Source: Asterias amurensis (lineage: Eukaryota > Echinodermata > Asteroidea > Forcipulatida > Asteriidae). Taken from it: DNA of 64,000 nt. Made by a program: the position numbers and the translations under genes. The stretch is from assembly GCF_032118995.1 (NCBI RefSeq), contig NC_092648.1:5037001-5101000 (forward strand), in the 5' to 3' direction. Shown piece after piece: positions 1 to 11,800 of this stretch. Each line of letters opens with the position of its first letter. Within the stretch, counting starts at the first letter, position 1. The notes under the pieces were generated by a model. That model was not told the DNA's origin. It saw only the letters and a program-made list of their open reading frames with translations, and searched no databases.

Positions 1-3000
1 CCCTGACATATCAGCGGCCCAACTTCATACTGTGCTCTTTCCCCTCTGTCATTGAGATCTCCAATCTCCAGCTTTGTTACCGGAAGTAGATTCTTGTCTT
101 CGAGCCTGCCGGCATCTACCTGCCAGTGGTTGTCGTTTCTGTCGCAGTTGCATTTGTCTCCACGCCTCAAACAATCGTCTGGAGACACATAAAAGTATTT
201 AGCTGTACTTTTAGGTTGTTTCGTTGTATGAGGGGTTTTATTTTGTTTAAAAGGAATGCTGCTCTCACACTATGGCGAATGTTCTTGCGAAGGAGGTGGA
301 GGATGACTTGTGGAACGTCGAATTTGTTCCAACGCTTACGAAGAAATGGCGAATGTTGCGGAGTTTGAGCGAATGTCAACTATTTCCATTCGGGTAAGCA
401 CATTCGCTAGCATGCCACAGTGTGAGAGCAGCAGAAGTAGCCGAGAAATAAATTCGATCTCTTTTCGATAAGTGCACTGGGTTATTTTACGTGCGACACA
501 CGGGACCAACGGCTTTCCACGCCCATCCGAAGGACGAAAGCATCATGGTTTAAGGTGTCTTTACTTGTGAATCGGGACCCAAACTCACACCCTGTTAAAC
601 AGAAACACCCGAGTTCTGTCAAGTGCTCTTTTAACCACTGGGCCACGACACTGAGTGTACTAAGTATACGGTGCTTAAAGACACTGGACACATTTGGCAA
701 TTGTCAAAGACCAGTATTCTCACTTGGTGTATCTCAACATATGCACAAAACACAATTGGTCCTCGAAGTTGCGAGATAATTATGGGGAAAAAACACCCTT
801 GTCACACGAAATTGTGTGCTTTCAGATGCTTGATTTCGGGACCTCAAAATCTAATTCTGATGTCTCGAAATCAAATTCAAATATAATTCTTTCTCGAAAA
901 CTACCGTAACTTCAGAGGGAGTCGTTTCTCACAATGTTTTATACTATCAACAGCTTTCCATTGCTTGTTACCAAGTAATTTTTTATGCTAACAATTATTT
1001 TGAGTAATTGCCAATAGTGTCCAGTGTTTTTAATAACACATGTATAGCGAACCCTGTAGAGAACTCTTCCTCTGTGTGTTACACAGTAGTACACACTGAG
1101 AATAAAATACGAAAGTGAAAGGCCGCCAGAGCTCAATTTCAAAGAGCTGCTTAAGCACACAAGCAGCTATAAGCACGGCAAAAGTATATGCTTTCCAGAA
1201 TAAGGCGATCAGACAAACTACCATGCACATGTACACTGTGTGACTGGTATACTGCTCATTTCTGCTTACATGAGCAGCTCTATAAAATTGGGCCAAGGGC
1301 AGTTTCAGGGTAAAAAAAACAATCAAGATCATTATTCATAACGACAATATACAATATAATACTTACAACGACCGTACGAGCAGGCGCAGCCCTGGTGACC
1401 AGCCGGGGCACCTCCCCAGTTCAACATCTTCACTCCATCCCTAGACTCCAGCCAAGTCCGCATTGTATTTCCACTCCATATCCTAGATTGTTTACACCGG
1501 AATTTGACGTACTGGTAACAATTTTGAGACACATCAGTCAGTGCTCCGATCTGCTCCATTGAGGGTTCATACGTGAACGGTATTCGAAAGCGACCATCCG
1601 ATTCACCCGAGGTGTCACCCGTCTCGGCCTGTTCATGCTCTACTATGGTAGAACCTAACATGGGATAAAAAAAAACGGTCCTCAGTGGACTTTGAACCCA
1701 AGACCCCTGATACTCCGGGCAGATGCTCTACCAATTAGCCATTTTGAGATAATAATGGGTGCGTTCGTTTAGCTTCCCTGGGTCGACCCTGGACTGCCCC
1801 CGGTGCGTTCGAATAGTTTTGACGTCATTACATGGGCTCACCCGGGTCAGCCCCCAGTGCCCTGCTTGTGGAGTGGGTCACTTGGGGGCTGGCCCCATGA
1901 GCATGACGTCACTACGAGAGCGGCGAGTGATTGTTCGTTCAGCTCTTGTCAGGGGCTCACCCGTGTGAGCACCGCGGGGTCGACCCAGGGAAGCTAATCG
2001 AACGCACCCTAAAGTGGACACAATACTATGACTGTTGCAAGGACTTTGGTAAATTTGTCTGATACATCCAAACCAAGCAGTACACTAGCCCCTATAGTCA
2101 GTGTACTAGGACAAACTTTTAATTCATGACAAACCGACACAAAGTTTCCCAAAACCTCCAACATTTTCTTTTTCATTTTTCATACCACAGTTTTTGAAGT
2201 GTCATGTAAAACATTTCTAAGTAATGTGCCAATTAAATAGATATGGTATTGTCAAAGACACATTGAACTTGGTGCCAACATTGCATAAAATAACCAAACT
2301 GTGAAAAATTGTGCTCAATTATTGGTCATCAAAGTTGCAAACAAATAATGAAAGAAAAAACACCCTTGCTTGCTGTATGCATGTGCCTTCATACATGCGA
2401 AACTTATTACGCTGGAGCCTTTTTCAAATTAAAATTGACGCCAGTGGTGATGTCACATAATGCCATATAAAGAAATACCAAGAATCTAAACTTAATACCA
2501 TTCAGGGTGTTAAAATAACACTACTTTCTGACTACTTTATTGTATTCGATTGTCAATTTTTAACCATTGTTTGCAGTTCAAGTATACGTTTTATGGTCAT
2601 TCATTTTTTTGGTAATTAGCAACGGTCTAACCTCCCACAAACAGGTTGCCACATAACAGTATGCTGTATTGTGACTACACTCACTTGCCACATTGCATAT
2701 CAGTCAGTCATTCTTCGTTTTTGACAGGGGCACCAATAACTCCTTGTAAAGGGCACCATATAATAAGGACATTTAAAACTTCTCTGGGTCGTTTCAAGGG
2801 CACCAAGGCAATGACCAGGAGGCATGTGTGGAAGCACCTTCGTTGCTCTGTGAAGTATCTGGCCAGCCGTCGATTTCACCAAACTCTTCCTAACTTAGGG
2901 TTAACTTTATAGGACTTGGACGAGTTAAGTTCCGTATCCATAGACGTTAGGACGCATTGAACACATCCTAAGTTAGGACGATTTACTCGTCCTAACTCGA

Positions 3001-4450
3001 GTTAGGATTAATCCTATAGTGTTTCGTAAAATCGGCTGCTAGCATAATATAAGCGTAAAAAAGTAGCTTACCATCCATGTAATTGCAAATAACCATGAAT
3101 CCTTCGACTCCCCCAGGCCCATCGGGGTCGATAAAACGTTCTGTCGTAACTCCGGGTCCATATTTGGATGCTTCCTGGCAAGCCCTCGGAGTCTGAGCTG
3201 AAAATATAATAAAATCACTCATTCAATAAATAACAGTTGGAACTTACATATATATAGGAAAACAACAATGTGGGATTTGTAACTTTGCATGAAGGTGGAA
3301 GAATAACGGAGAGAGATTTGCGGTAACACATTGTGAAATTTCTTTTGAGAATAGTATTGGCTCCCGAGTCCTTTTAACCGCCGGTTTTTTTCAGACCATC
3401 TCAATAATGGTATTACTGCAAACCTGTCTTAATAGTGATCATAGTTTTGTTTCCCGCGAATCATTTGGGAAGGAAAAGTGTTGCACATCTTATAATTAGA
3501 CTGTTGCAGAAGCGGGAAATGAAAGTGGATAACTTTAAAGGGAAGGTACACGTTTGGTAATTGTCAAAGACCAGTCTTCTCACTTGGTGTATCCCAACAA
3601 AAGCATAAAAAAACAAACCGGTGAAAATTTGGGCTCAATCAGTCATCGAAGTTGCGAGAAAATGATGAAAGAAAAAACACCCTTGTTGGACGAATTTGTG
3701 TGCTTTCAGAAGTCTTTTAATATTTTAGTGAGAAATTACCTCTTTCTCAAAAAACTACGTTATTTCAGAGGGAGTCGTTTTTCCAACAATGTTTTATAAT
3801 ATCAACAGCTCTCAAATGCGCGTTACCAAGTCAGTTTTTATATTAATATTCGTTTTGAGTAATTACCAAACGTGTACCTTCCCTTTAAAAGCCAACAAGA
3901 GATAGTTTTCCCAATGACAGCCACGACTCAAAGATGTCTCTCGTCATAGAAGAAGCCGAGTTCTGAAACGAACCATGGTTTGAGACTCAACTGTCTCAAC
4001 ATCTCGGACAGCCTGTCCTCCGGAGAACCACTTGCTTCACATAGTAGATCCTCCAGGCCTGTCAAAAACTATGGCCCTTTGCGAAACCACGGCTTCGGCT
4101 CCAGGCTATCTTGGCTCCGCGGTTGTTTTGACACTTCGCGTGCTTTGCGTACTCGTTTAGCAGAGGGCTTCAACAAGAGAACGGAGCCTGAAGCCGAATC
4201 CAAAGCCGAAGCCGTGGTTTCGAAAAGGGCCTAGAACCATGCAAGTCTCACTCGCTAATGAACAGGTTCAAATGTTCAAAACCCCGCGAGACTTGCACGG
4301 TCTATTCCTTTAAAAAAAAACTTTACCACAGCTTAACTGCAGAACACAAAGAAGCACCGTAGATATCAACACTACTGTTGAAGAAACAGTCGTTAGTTTC
4401 CCGCCCATGCTGGTAAAGTTACACTGCACCACGGCACAGCAAAACTCCAT
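1..4450 (-). CDS. Secreted/membrane protein with Caspr/neurexin IV-type fibrinogen-like domain, 5' part
   Basis: Four coding exons read on the minus strand: 4450-4327, 3197-3072, 1654-1367 and 178-1. The gene continues beyond position 1. All junctions have GT donors (GTAAAG, GTAAGC, GTAAGT) and AG acceptors, and the phases match (1, 1, 1). Exon 1 encodes a signal peptide (residues about 15-41, hydrophobic core VVLISTVLLCVLQL, then SC). Next comes a Cys-containing FIDPDG segment ending in MVICNYMDG, then TYEPSMEQI, LNWGGA, CACSYGR, KCNCDRNDNHW, LPVTKLEIGDL and VGPLICQG. This motif order is the one I know from the fibrinogen-like region of contactin-associated proteins and Drosophila neurexin IV. 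In those proteins discoidin, laminin G and EGF domains come first. Here the region follows the signal peptide directly, so the architecture may be new or the gene may be a shorter relative. An alternative start is the in-frame ATG at 4408. The family call is strong; the exact orthologue is unknown. Confidence 0.8.
455..655 (-). repeat. tRNA-derived SINE, inverted copy
   Basis: The copy carries the shared block TCCGAAGGACGAA and ends in a degenerate tRNA-like head (GGGCCACGACAC on the plus strand). It matches the fuller copy at 44465-44892 and lies in the intron between coding exons 3 and 4 of the Caspr-like gene, directly beside a TTAA MITE. Confidence 0.6.
675..1033 (+). mobile_element. TTAA-flanked MITE, copy 1
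   Basis: The element starts TTAAAGACACTGGACAC and ends GTGTCCAGTGTTTTTAA, which are inverted repeats with TTAA at both ends. It lies in an intron of the Caspr-like gene. Confidence 0.8.
1128..1294 (+). mobile_element. Palindromic MITE of the GGGCCCAATTTCAT family
   Basis: The left end reads GCTCAATTTCAAAGAGCTGC and the right end is its inverse (GAGCAGCTCTATAAAATTGGG). The same ends recur at 14403, 17497, 27531, 29601, 33175, 37856 and 38518. Confidence 0.65.
1680..1745 (-). repeat. tRNA-like relic
   Basis: On the minus strand this reads GGCTAATTGGTAGAGCATCT, then a spacer and GGGTTCAAAGTCC. These resemble the A and B boxes of a tRNA promoter, but the acceptor stem does not pair well. It is more likely a SINE head or tRNA pseudogene than a working tRNA. 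Confidence 0.4.
1757..2009 (+). mobile_element. GC-rich palindromic MITE, 253 bp
   Basis: The ends are inverted repeats of about 33 bp: GGGTGCGTTCGTTTAGCTTC on the left and GGGTGCGTTCGATTAGCTTC on the right-hand complement, both continuing CCTGGGTCGACCC. The interior is also partly self-complementary (GACGTCA on both arms). I could not settle the target-site duplication. Confidence 0.75.
2249..2372 (+). repeat. Decayed fragment of the TTAA MITE
   Basis: It keeps the internal blocks TGTCAAAGACACATT, a CTCAATTATTGGTCATC-like block and GAAAGAAAAAACACCCTTG, but lacks both ends. Confidence 0.55.
2864..3038 (+). mobile_element. Palindromic MITE of the CAGCCGATTTCA family
   Basis: The ends are CAGCCGTCGATTTCACC and its inverse GTAAAATCGGCTG. 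The body is made of inverted CCTAACTTAGGAT-type blocks. Related copies lie at 8573, 11499 and 15873. Its right end is 34 bp from the 3' border of coding exon 2 of the Caspr-like gene, on the intron side. Confidence 0.75.
3535..3888 (+). mobile_element. TTAA-flanked MITE, copy 2, variant ends
   Basis: The ends are TTAAAGGGAAGGTACACG and the exact inverse CGTGTACCTTCCCTTTAA. The interior matches the main family (a CTTCTCACTTGGTGTATC block and a GAAAGAAAAAACACCCTTG block). It is therefore a subfamily with altered terminal repeats. It lies in the first intron of the Caspr-like gene. Confidence 0.8.
4071..4240 (+). mobile_element. Palindromic MITE with GAAACCACGGCTTCGGCT ends
   Basis: The left end contains GCGAAACCACGGCTTCGGCT. 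The right-hand complement contains TCGAAACCACGGCTTCGGCT, and both sit next to GGCCCTTT. The central open frame is a by-product of the element. It lies in the first intron of the Caspr-like gene. Confidence 0.75.
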
Positions 4451-5639
4451 CTGATCCCATCCAACAGATGTATAATATTTTTATATAAAATAAAATGTCA
4501 TGGTGTATACGCTCGGATGCAATATCAATACTGCATTAATGATTAAAAACTGGGTCATGGAGGGGAGTTTACGAAACAGCCAATCGTTCACACATTATTT
4601 GTTTTCCTACAGCTATTTTCCCCCATCAATCTTGCATGACCTTTCAGTTCAGTAAATGATGACATTTCTACTGGGTCTGGCGCTTCAAGGTACGGTAAGT
4701 GATGTTTGTATGAAGGCGGGGCCACAATGGGAGACCTCCGCTTTGTGTGTACTTTGCTAGATGGGAGTACTTTCTGGCGTTGTTTGTTTTATAATTACTC
4801 ATTCAAACTGTTAAACTATCCGAGGCCATCAAAATATGGTGTATGTAAGCTTACTACAAGCACCATACATTCACCATTTAAGAAGAATTTTTAAAGTGAT
4901 TTTCTCAGAATCGTTGACAAAGGATGGATACCAAGTACAGTACTGTGTTTGGTGGACCGCTGTGGTTGAAGTGGTTAGACTGATGATCAAGGTTTGTGTT
5001 CAACCTTAACCGTTGGTTTCACAATCCTACCTCCATGGTTTCACGGTGACTAGAACAAGTTTTGTCATCTACTGAATCAAAATTAACTGGTGTTTGCAAT
5101 TACATAACTGACGTTTCTTGAGCGATGACAAACTTTGTCAAATGTGTACATCAAACAGAAATATATCAGATGCGTTTATATACTTTAATCGTACAAACAT
5201 TCATTGCCGATTTCAACTTTACATTATACATCAAAATGTGCACATTAGTGCGTCACTGCCATAGAGCTATATAGCTCTATGGTCACTGCACTCTTTTCCA
5301 AGCTAGGAGCTAGCAGACGACACAAAGTTTTGCAACATAGTCACGTGGTATCTACTGAACCAATCAAAATGTGTGTTATTAAACGCTTCGGGGGGTTCTT
5401 GTTGCTATGACGTCACTCAAGCTAGCGGCCATTCATCATGCGCGTCATGCAACCAAGCAATAAAACGTTGTGTGTGGCGACTGTGTACTGTGTGTGTACA
5501 CTGTGTGTGCACCATGCATAATGAAAATCATGGCCGCTGTATAGTTATTGCCTTGTGGTGCACAAAAAGTAGATAAACTAACGTTACGTACTTGAACTTT
5601 AAGTCAAGTGAATTTAGACAACCAAGGACGGACATTTTA

Positions 5640-5660
5640 CTGATAATATGGGTAAGTACA
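5640..5660 (+). other. Possible first coding exon border (ATGG then GTAAGT)
   Basis: An ATG at 5648 is followed by one base and then a perfect donor (GTAAGT at 5652). It could be a first exon of the downstream plus-strand gene, with the region 4450-5640 acting as a two-way promoter. The phase (1) does not fit the first exon I can support at 8863, so at least one unseen exon would be needed. A single start-plus-donor can arise by chance. Confidence 0.2.
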
Positions 5661-6061
5661 CTACGTGAGTTATTTACCAAGCAAATGCTGTGGTAGTGTT
5701 GTTCTTGTTGTTGTTCTGTTGACTTGTGTTCCAACCAAGTTAAAAAACTTTTGTTTGACACAATTGCAGAATACCCCGCACCCCCAAAGTACCCTGATTT
5801 TGTATGTTCGTGTTGATTGCTGTCGTGGAAACTGTGATATGTCGATGAACATGAAGTATTTTTTCAGAGCATTAGTAAATATATGCCTAATGGTAAAATA
5901 TAAACTGCCACATCATATAAATAACTTTAAAATAATAAAACTAAGGATTCCCTCTGCATGCTTTTATTTATTATAGTCTTAGCCATGTACTGTCGCTGGA
6001 GGCTGGGGGTCAAATTGTCAGAGTCACTTTATACTAGGCTAGGACTAATTAATAATAAAGC

Positions 6062-6236
6062 CCCGTTCTTCCTGCGAATGCGATTCTTTTGCGAAGCGAA
6101 TTTGACGTGAATTTGACATCACAACCCTCCTTTCGCACTGATATGGCAAGTGAGTTGAGCAGAGTTGAACTGCTGCGAATTATTTGTTGCGAATTTGTGA
6201 CGTCAAATTTGTATCGCATTCGCAGGAAGTTTGATG
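6062..6236 (+). mobile_element. Palindromic MITE with CTTCCTGCGAATGCGAT ends
   Basis: Left arm: CTTCCTGCGAATGCGAT then AATTTGACGT. The right arm is the inverse (GACGTCAAATTTGTATCGCA, then TTCGCAGGAAG). Both arms end toward a TTGTGACGTC-type core. Confidence 0.7.
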
Positions 6237-6239
6237 AAC

Positions 6240-6350
6240 CAAGCTTAATTTCCAACTTAGGACTAGTCCTACGTCAAAGGACTATTCCTGACCCAAGGTG
6301 GAACTTAGGACTAGTCCTACATCATAGGACTATTCCTGACCCAAAGTGGG
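6240..6350 (+). repeat. Two-copy tandem repeat, about 53 bp unit
   Basis: The block AACTTAGGACTAGTCCTAC plus GGACTATTCCTGACCCAA occurs twice in a row. The unit resembles the arms of the GGGGTGGATTTCACAAAG MITEs at 56276-56528. Confidence 0.65.
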
Positions 6351-6560
6351 ACTTTAAAAAAAAACATCTTTTTTCATATTAAAAAAGTTATCGTATTCGT
6401 GTAGGCTAGGATATTCAAAAGATAACTAATTCAAATGTTCAAATCGCGAGAGGACTAGTCAGTAGTCTTTTTACTCTTTGTGAAATCCACCCCTGGCCCT
6501 ACATAAACAGGTTAGTTGAGTTTGCTTTTATCCTATTTTATGATTTCAACATACATAAAC

Positions 6561-7210
6561 TAGTGCTGGGCGAATAGTGAAATTTTGTTATACCGCTGGC
6601 CAACTATCCGAAATTAACCGGATATTCGAATAGTTTTTTTCGCCGCTAGAGGGCGCTATAAAAAAAATAAAAATAAAAAAATATTTAGAATTTTTTTTTT
6701 TTTTGTCGCTAGAGGGCGCTGTTCGTTCGTGAATGAGATCTTCTGGGCGGATTGATATTAGTTTTAGACAGTGTCACTCGGTTCATTCATAAAAATGACC
6801 GGATCTAATTTAAAGATGGCGATTTGCTTTTTCTTTTGATCGTGGATGACTCTACGTGAAGGAAAACTTTTGTAATCTTTGAACAAATTACGTCAGAAAT
6901 GTCATTGTTTTGACTCTTCACGGAGGTGAGCATAGTTAAATACTTAATTTATGCTGTTTTATGCTGTCTTAATAGAAGTTTCATTAGGATTCAGACAAAA
7001 CATTCATGTCAGTTGTCGCCCGACGTCCGCGGATATTCGGATATTAAAGAATATCCGGTTACTTGGTTGTAATTACAGAACTATCCGGTTTATAAATAGC
7101 TATTCGCGCCCTATGCGGATATCCGGTTAAGAAAAAAAAGGCATTCGCGGTTACGGATAGGAAAACCTATTCGCCATTAACCGGATATTCAAATTATTCG
7201 CCCAGGCCTA
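6561..7210 (+). mobile_element. Non-autonomous hAT-type MITE with 8-bp target duplication
   Basis: The ends are TAGTGCTGGGCGAATA and the inverse TTCGCCCAGGCCTA. The 8-bp sequence ACATAAAC sits directly on both sides (6553-6560 and 7211-7218), a clean target-site duplication of the length hAT elements make. Both arms contain repeated TAACCGGATATTC blocks. No transposase reading frame is present. Confidence 0.88.
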
Positions 7211-7218
7211 ACATAAAC

Positions 7219-8300
7219 TCAACTTTAATCATCATGCAAGTAACTGACCAAGGCAACGATAAAAAAAAAAAACTCACCAAACAGTTACGAACTGTCATCA
7301 ATTATCAAATTGATATTAACGATTAAAACAAACAATAGTACAATGAAACTAAACAACACACACATTGATACAGTCAAAGATTATGTCTTTTTCCTAGCCA
7401 CGCTAGCATAGCCCTTTCATTGTACATAGTCGTTACTTGTCACTCTAAATGAAGTGGCACTGACACTGGTGACAGTGACATGACAATTGACATGTGTGAC
7501 AGACAGGACAAGACGGAACTGGCATCTTACACAGTACCACCACCGCGCTTCTACGTCTAAGTAATAAGCCCACCTGTTTTGGCTGTTGTCATGGCTCTCT
7601 TTCTTAAGTTTTAACATCTTTTCATAAAATAAAATGGCGTCTATGATAAGACCGATGTTAAAAGAGAGCCATGTAAATAATAATTAAACTACGCGTTCTG
7701 AATTTTTTCTTATTCAAATTGGTCTAATTAGCCTCACTCCTCCCACATCCAAATTATTTAATGCGCATCAATATTTAAGCCAGGTAGCCTACATTCATAC
7801 ATTACCTGATAAAAAAACACAAATTGATTTTCAGAAACCTAAATATTTGATAGATGCAGGCCTGATAGTTGTTTGTTGAAAATTGAGTGGAATAATTAAT
7901 AAGTAGATAAAAAAAATATATTGAATTAAATTTAGTTATACTATAATAATAATGTGGCAGAGGGAGTTAGGCCCCAAAGTTTTCTATTAAAAGGTATTCT
8001 TTCCCTGTTGTACCCCCGTCAAAAATAATCCTCAAAAGAATTAATGAGTTTTCAGAACAGAACACAATGAAGACTCAACTATTTTTTAAAGCAAGTTTTT
8101 GCCCTGAAAAGAACTGTAAGCCTCAATTTCTTTAAAGAGTACCCATGCTGAGTGTTCTAGGATTTTCCATTAATAGCTTTTTAAGATTTCCAATTATAAT
8201 TTGACCTTTCCTTGAAAGTTCTTCAACCGACAAATGTGAAGATAATTAACTTTTGTTAAACCAGGGTCGGGTTCTTTTCGGACTTGGATTATAGTCGAGG
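7219..8300. other. No gene recognised
   Basis: AT-rich spacer with A/T homopolymers. No exon with matching splice sites and no clear repeat ends were seen. Confidence 0.5.
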
Positions 8301-8572
8301 GAGGCAACCAAATTAATTGCTTCCATCATGCCCCTGGCAATTGCCTTAGTGCCCTTTGAAATAGTTTAGTGCAAATTTGTAATTCTGTCATAGGTCTGTA
8401 TCTTCACCTTTGAAAGGGCAGGAGCACCACTTGAGGCATTTTATCCTTGGTGCATTAAGGTTCTCCTTTTAGGAAATTTTACACTTCTACTGGAGCTTTA
8501 CAAGGGCACCAATGCAATTATGAGGGGGCGCGGAGGCAATCGCCTTCAGTTTCTCCATGAAGTATCAGACCT

Positions 8573-8743
8573 GCAGCCGATTTCATGAAACGCTAGGATT
8601 AATCCTAACTCGAGTTAGGACGAGTACTTGTCCTAACTTAGGATGGGTTCAATGCGTCCTACGTATTTGGATACAGATCTGAACCCGTCCTAAGTCCTAA
8701 GATTAATCCTAAGTTAGGATGAGTTTAGTGAAATCTATGGCTG
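8573..8743 (+). mobile_element. Palindromic MITE of the CAGCCGATTTCA family
   Basis: Starts GCAGCCGATTTCATGAAACG and ends in the inverse GTGAAATCTATGGCTG, with inverted CCTAACTTAGGAT blocks inside. Like the copy at 2864, it follows a GTTGCTCTGTGAAGTAT-type sequence, which points to a composite repeat. Confidence 0.75.
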
Positions 8744-8862
8744 TCCCCCTACTACTAGGATAGATTGCATTTCTCTTACAAGAACAAAGTATCATCGGGA
8801 TGCTTTAACTCCTTTCATTAAAGATCATTCTAACAAATGAATGATGGTTTTGTTAATTTCAG

Positions 8863-11800
8863 GAAATACAGAAGTTTGTAACAAGATGCGCTAAACAGAA
8901 GGGAGTTTTTCTTTATCTCAATCAATACCAAAGGACTGCCAGACAGACAGCCTGGGACTCCTCATCATTAAAACAAGCTCCTGGGGGGAAAGTATGGGAT
9001 CAAAACAGACCATGTGACGTGGATACAACCTGGATACACTGAACTAATTAATGCTAAGAAGATATCAGCTTCCTGTGGGGCTTCACTGATACAATGAAAA
9101 ATGTTTGAGCATAAAAAAAGAAACTGATGATTTGCTCTTGACGCAACCGACGTGCGTGCACACACATCATTTCTAATTATGAAGAGTGTGCAACCCAGTG
9201 CCGATCTGCCACCTGCCAGTGCACACATCATGTTGACATACAACAGTCTCCCAGCTCGGCAACAACGAACCATGCCACGGAACATGACTGGTGTTTATTT
9301 AGGAAGTGTGAGTAAAACATCCTTTCGTTATTTGGTTTTTATTATTTTGTAGACCAATAAGTGTCCAACCTAACAAATAGCTGTCCACCGCTTTTCGTAA
9401 CTAATCTATTTTGCCTTCTGAACTTCTAGTGTTGAACTGCGTAATGTACAGGAAGGCTGATACTAACTTCATTCCCTACGATACTAGACTCGAGTTGGTA
9501 GTTTCTTCAAACCAACAGGCAGCCTTAAAGGTTGAGTCAAAGATGTGTTTTTTTTTTTCTTTTTTCAAAGATGTTTCATTTTGGTAATGTTGATTTATAG
9601 GCAATGCTATTAATAAAGATACAACGAAAGTCTACAGGCCCTACATTTAAACACTAAGCACTGGGAAAAGTCCTCATTGGCAAGCTGATCGACTCCATTT
9701 AGGGGCTTAATGAGTGCAATTTAGGAAGCTTTAGTCAACATTCTGTCGCCTTCCTACAAAATGATTTCTACATAAAAATGTTACACAGCATTTACCAGTT
9801 TCTTTACAACATATCTATCGTTTATTACTTAGTTTCATTTGGGTTTAAAGAAAATTTCTCTTTTATTACAATGTAATTCAAACTCACACCAAGAGCATTA
9901 ACGACTTCAAATAGATACGTCTAGTTACTTTTTAATTTATCATTAGCTTCAAAGAACCCATTTCTCCCTCACTTTTTTTGTCTGTTTGGTGAGGCTTTCA
10001 GGCATACCATGGTCATACCATAGCCACACTGTGAAACCTATGTCAATATTTAGTTGATACAAAGACTAGCATAGCCTGTGTGGAATTCATCACTGTTCAT
10101 TTGGCACCTAGGAGTTTATGATATTTACTGACAAACATTAAGTGCTACAATATAAACACAAAAATCAATCAGTTGCCCTCCAGGAGGTTTATACACGTAG
10201 CTTGAATGGCATGGGCGATGATTATTGGGAGGCTTTTGAGACGCTGGTGGCAGCAGACAATACGGTCGTTTTATGCGGCATTGAGCATGCGCGCACATGC
10301 TCGGTATTGTGCACATACATGTAGGTCTGAGCAAGCGCACTGCTGGCAAGAACTATAAATAAAAAAACATCCTCAAGTCTTCCATTGCAATGGTTGGTTA
10401 AAACTTAAATGGAAATTGATGCAGTGTTTGTTTGTTAATTTGTTTGTTTAATCTGTAAGAAAAGGTAACAGCTGTTTTCATTTCAATGTTTTCAAGTGAT
10501 TAAGTTGATTGTTTTCTTTTTAAAGCAATATGATGTCAGCTTGGAATATATTTTCTAATCTAACTGATTGTTTTATCACGACAGTAGTAATTAGCAGGGG
10601 TCTCTTGCTTAATTTTAGCATGGTTGTGAAGTTTTACAAATTGCACTTCTTGTGAAAGGACAATAATGTTCAGACTGTCCAAGGTCCCGAAGGTGAAAGC
10701 TCAAATTTTCTGTCCTTTATGAACAGTGAACTCTGTCCATTCACACAAGGTACAATTTATCAACCTTGCTCAAAATTAAGCTCTTTGGACACTATTGGTA
10801 ATTGCCAAAGACTAGCCTTCACAGTTGGTGTATCTCAACATGCATAAAACAACAAACCTGTGAAAATTTGAGCTCAATCGGTCGTCGAAGTTGCGGGATA
10901 ATAATGAAAGATGCTTTCAGATGCTTGATTTCGATACCTCAAACTCTAAATCTGAGGTCTCAAAATCAAATTCATGGAAAAATACTTCCTTCTCGAAATC
11001 TACGTCATTTCAGAGGGAGCTGTTTCTCACAATGTTTTATACTACCAACCTCTCCTCATTACTCGTCACCAAGTAAGGTTTCATGCTAAAAATTATTTTG
11101 AGTAATTACCAAAAGTGTCCACTGCCTTTAATGGTCTTAATATAAAATGGTTTGTATTTTATTTGTCTTCAGGAGGTACCTCCTAACTCACCTCGTACCT
11201 ATCACTCCGTGCCTCCCTTAGCTAAGCCTCGAGGTACACTGTTTAGACCAAGGACACCTATAGAGAAACGAAGAAGGGTAAGTAGTGTTTGTAAACAATT
11301 ACAGAATGAGGTGCTTTGCTTAGTTTCATGTCAAGGATTATCGGCTTTGACAATCCAACAGAATAAAAAACAAAACAATTTTCTTTAGATTATGTTTCCT
11401 GGTTGCTTTGCCAAAATCTGCGTTTGCGATGGCTGTACAGTAAAGCGCATAGGCCATAAGCGTAGAATTAAGAGTAAGCAGAGTCATGAAAATGGGACCA
11501 GCCGTCGTTTTCACCAAACTCTTCCTAACTTAGGATTAATTTTAGGACTTAGGATGAGTCCCAGCCTTGCACTGTAAAATGCAAACCTTAAGATTAATCC
11601 TAAGTTAGGACGAGTTACTCGTCGTAACTCGAGAAAGGATTAATCCTAGCGTTTCTTGAAATCGGCTGCAGTTCCCTCTTAAGCTTTTTCCCCCTATTGG
11701 GGTTCTCCTCCCACATCTAGAACTTAATTTACATAATTCTTCTTTATACAAAAAGTTGGTGTGATGTTTCCATAGGATGCTTTGGTGCATTATAGTTCAG

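Noticed and set aside
1680-1745. Functional tRNA gene
   Set aside because: A- and B-box-like blocks exist, but the cloverleaf stems do not pair well, and similar heads recur as SINE parts.
3980-4234. 84-aa plus-strand frame
   Set aside because: Most of it lies in the palindromic MITE at 4071-4240.
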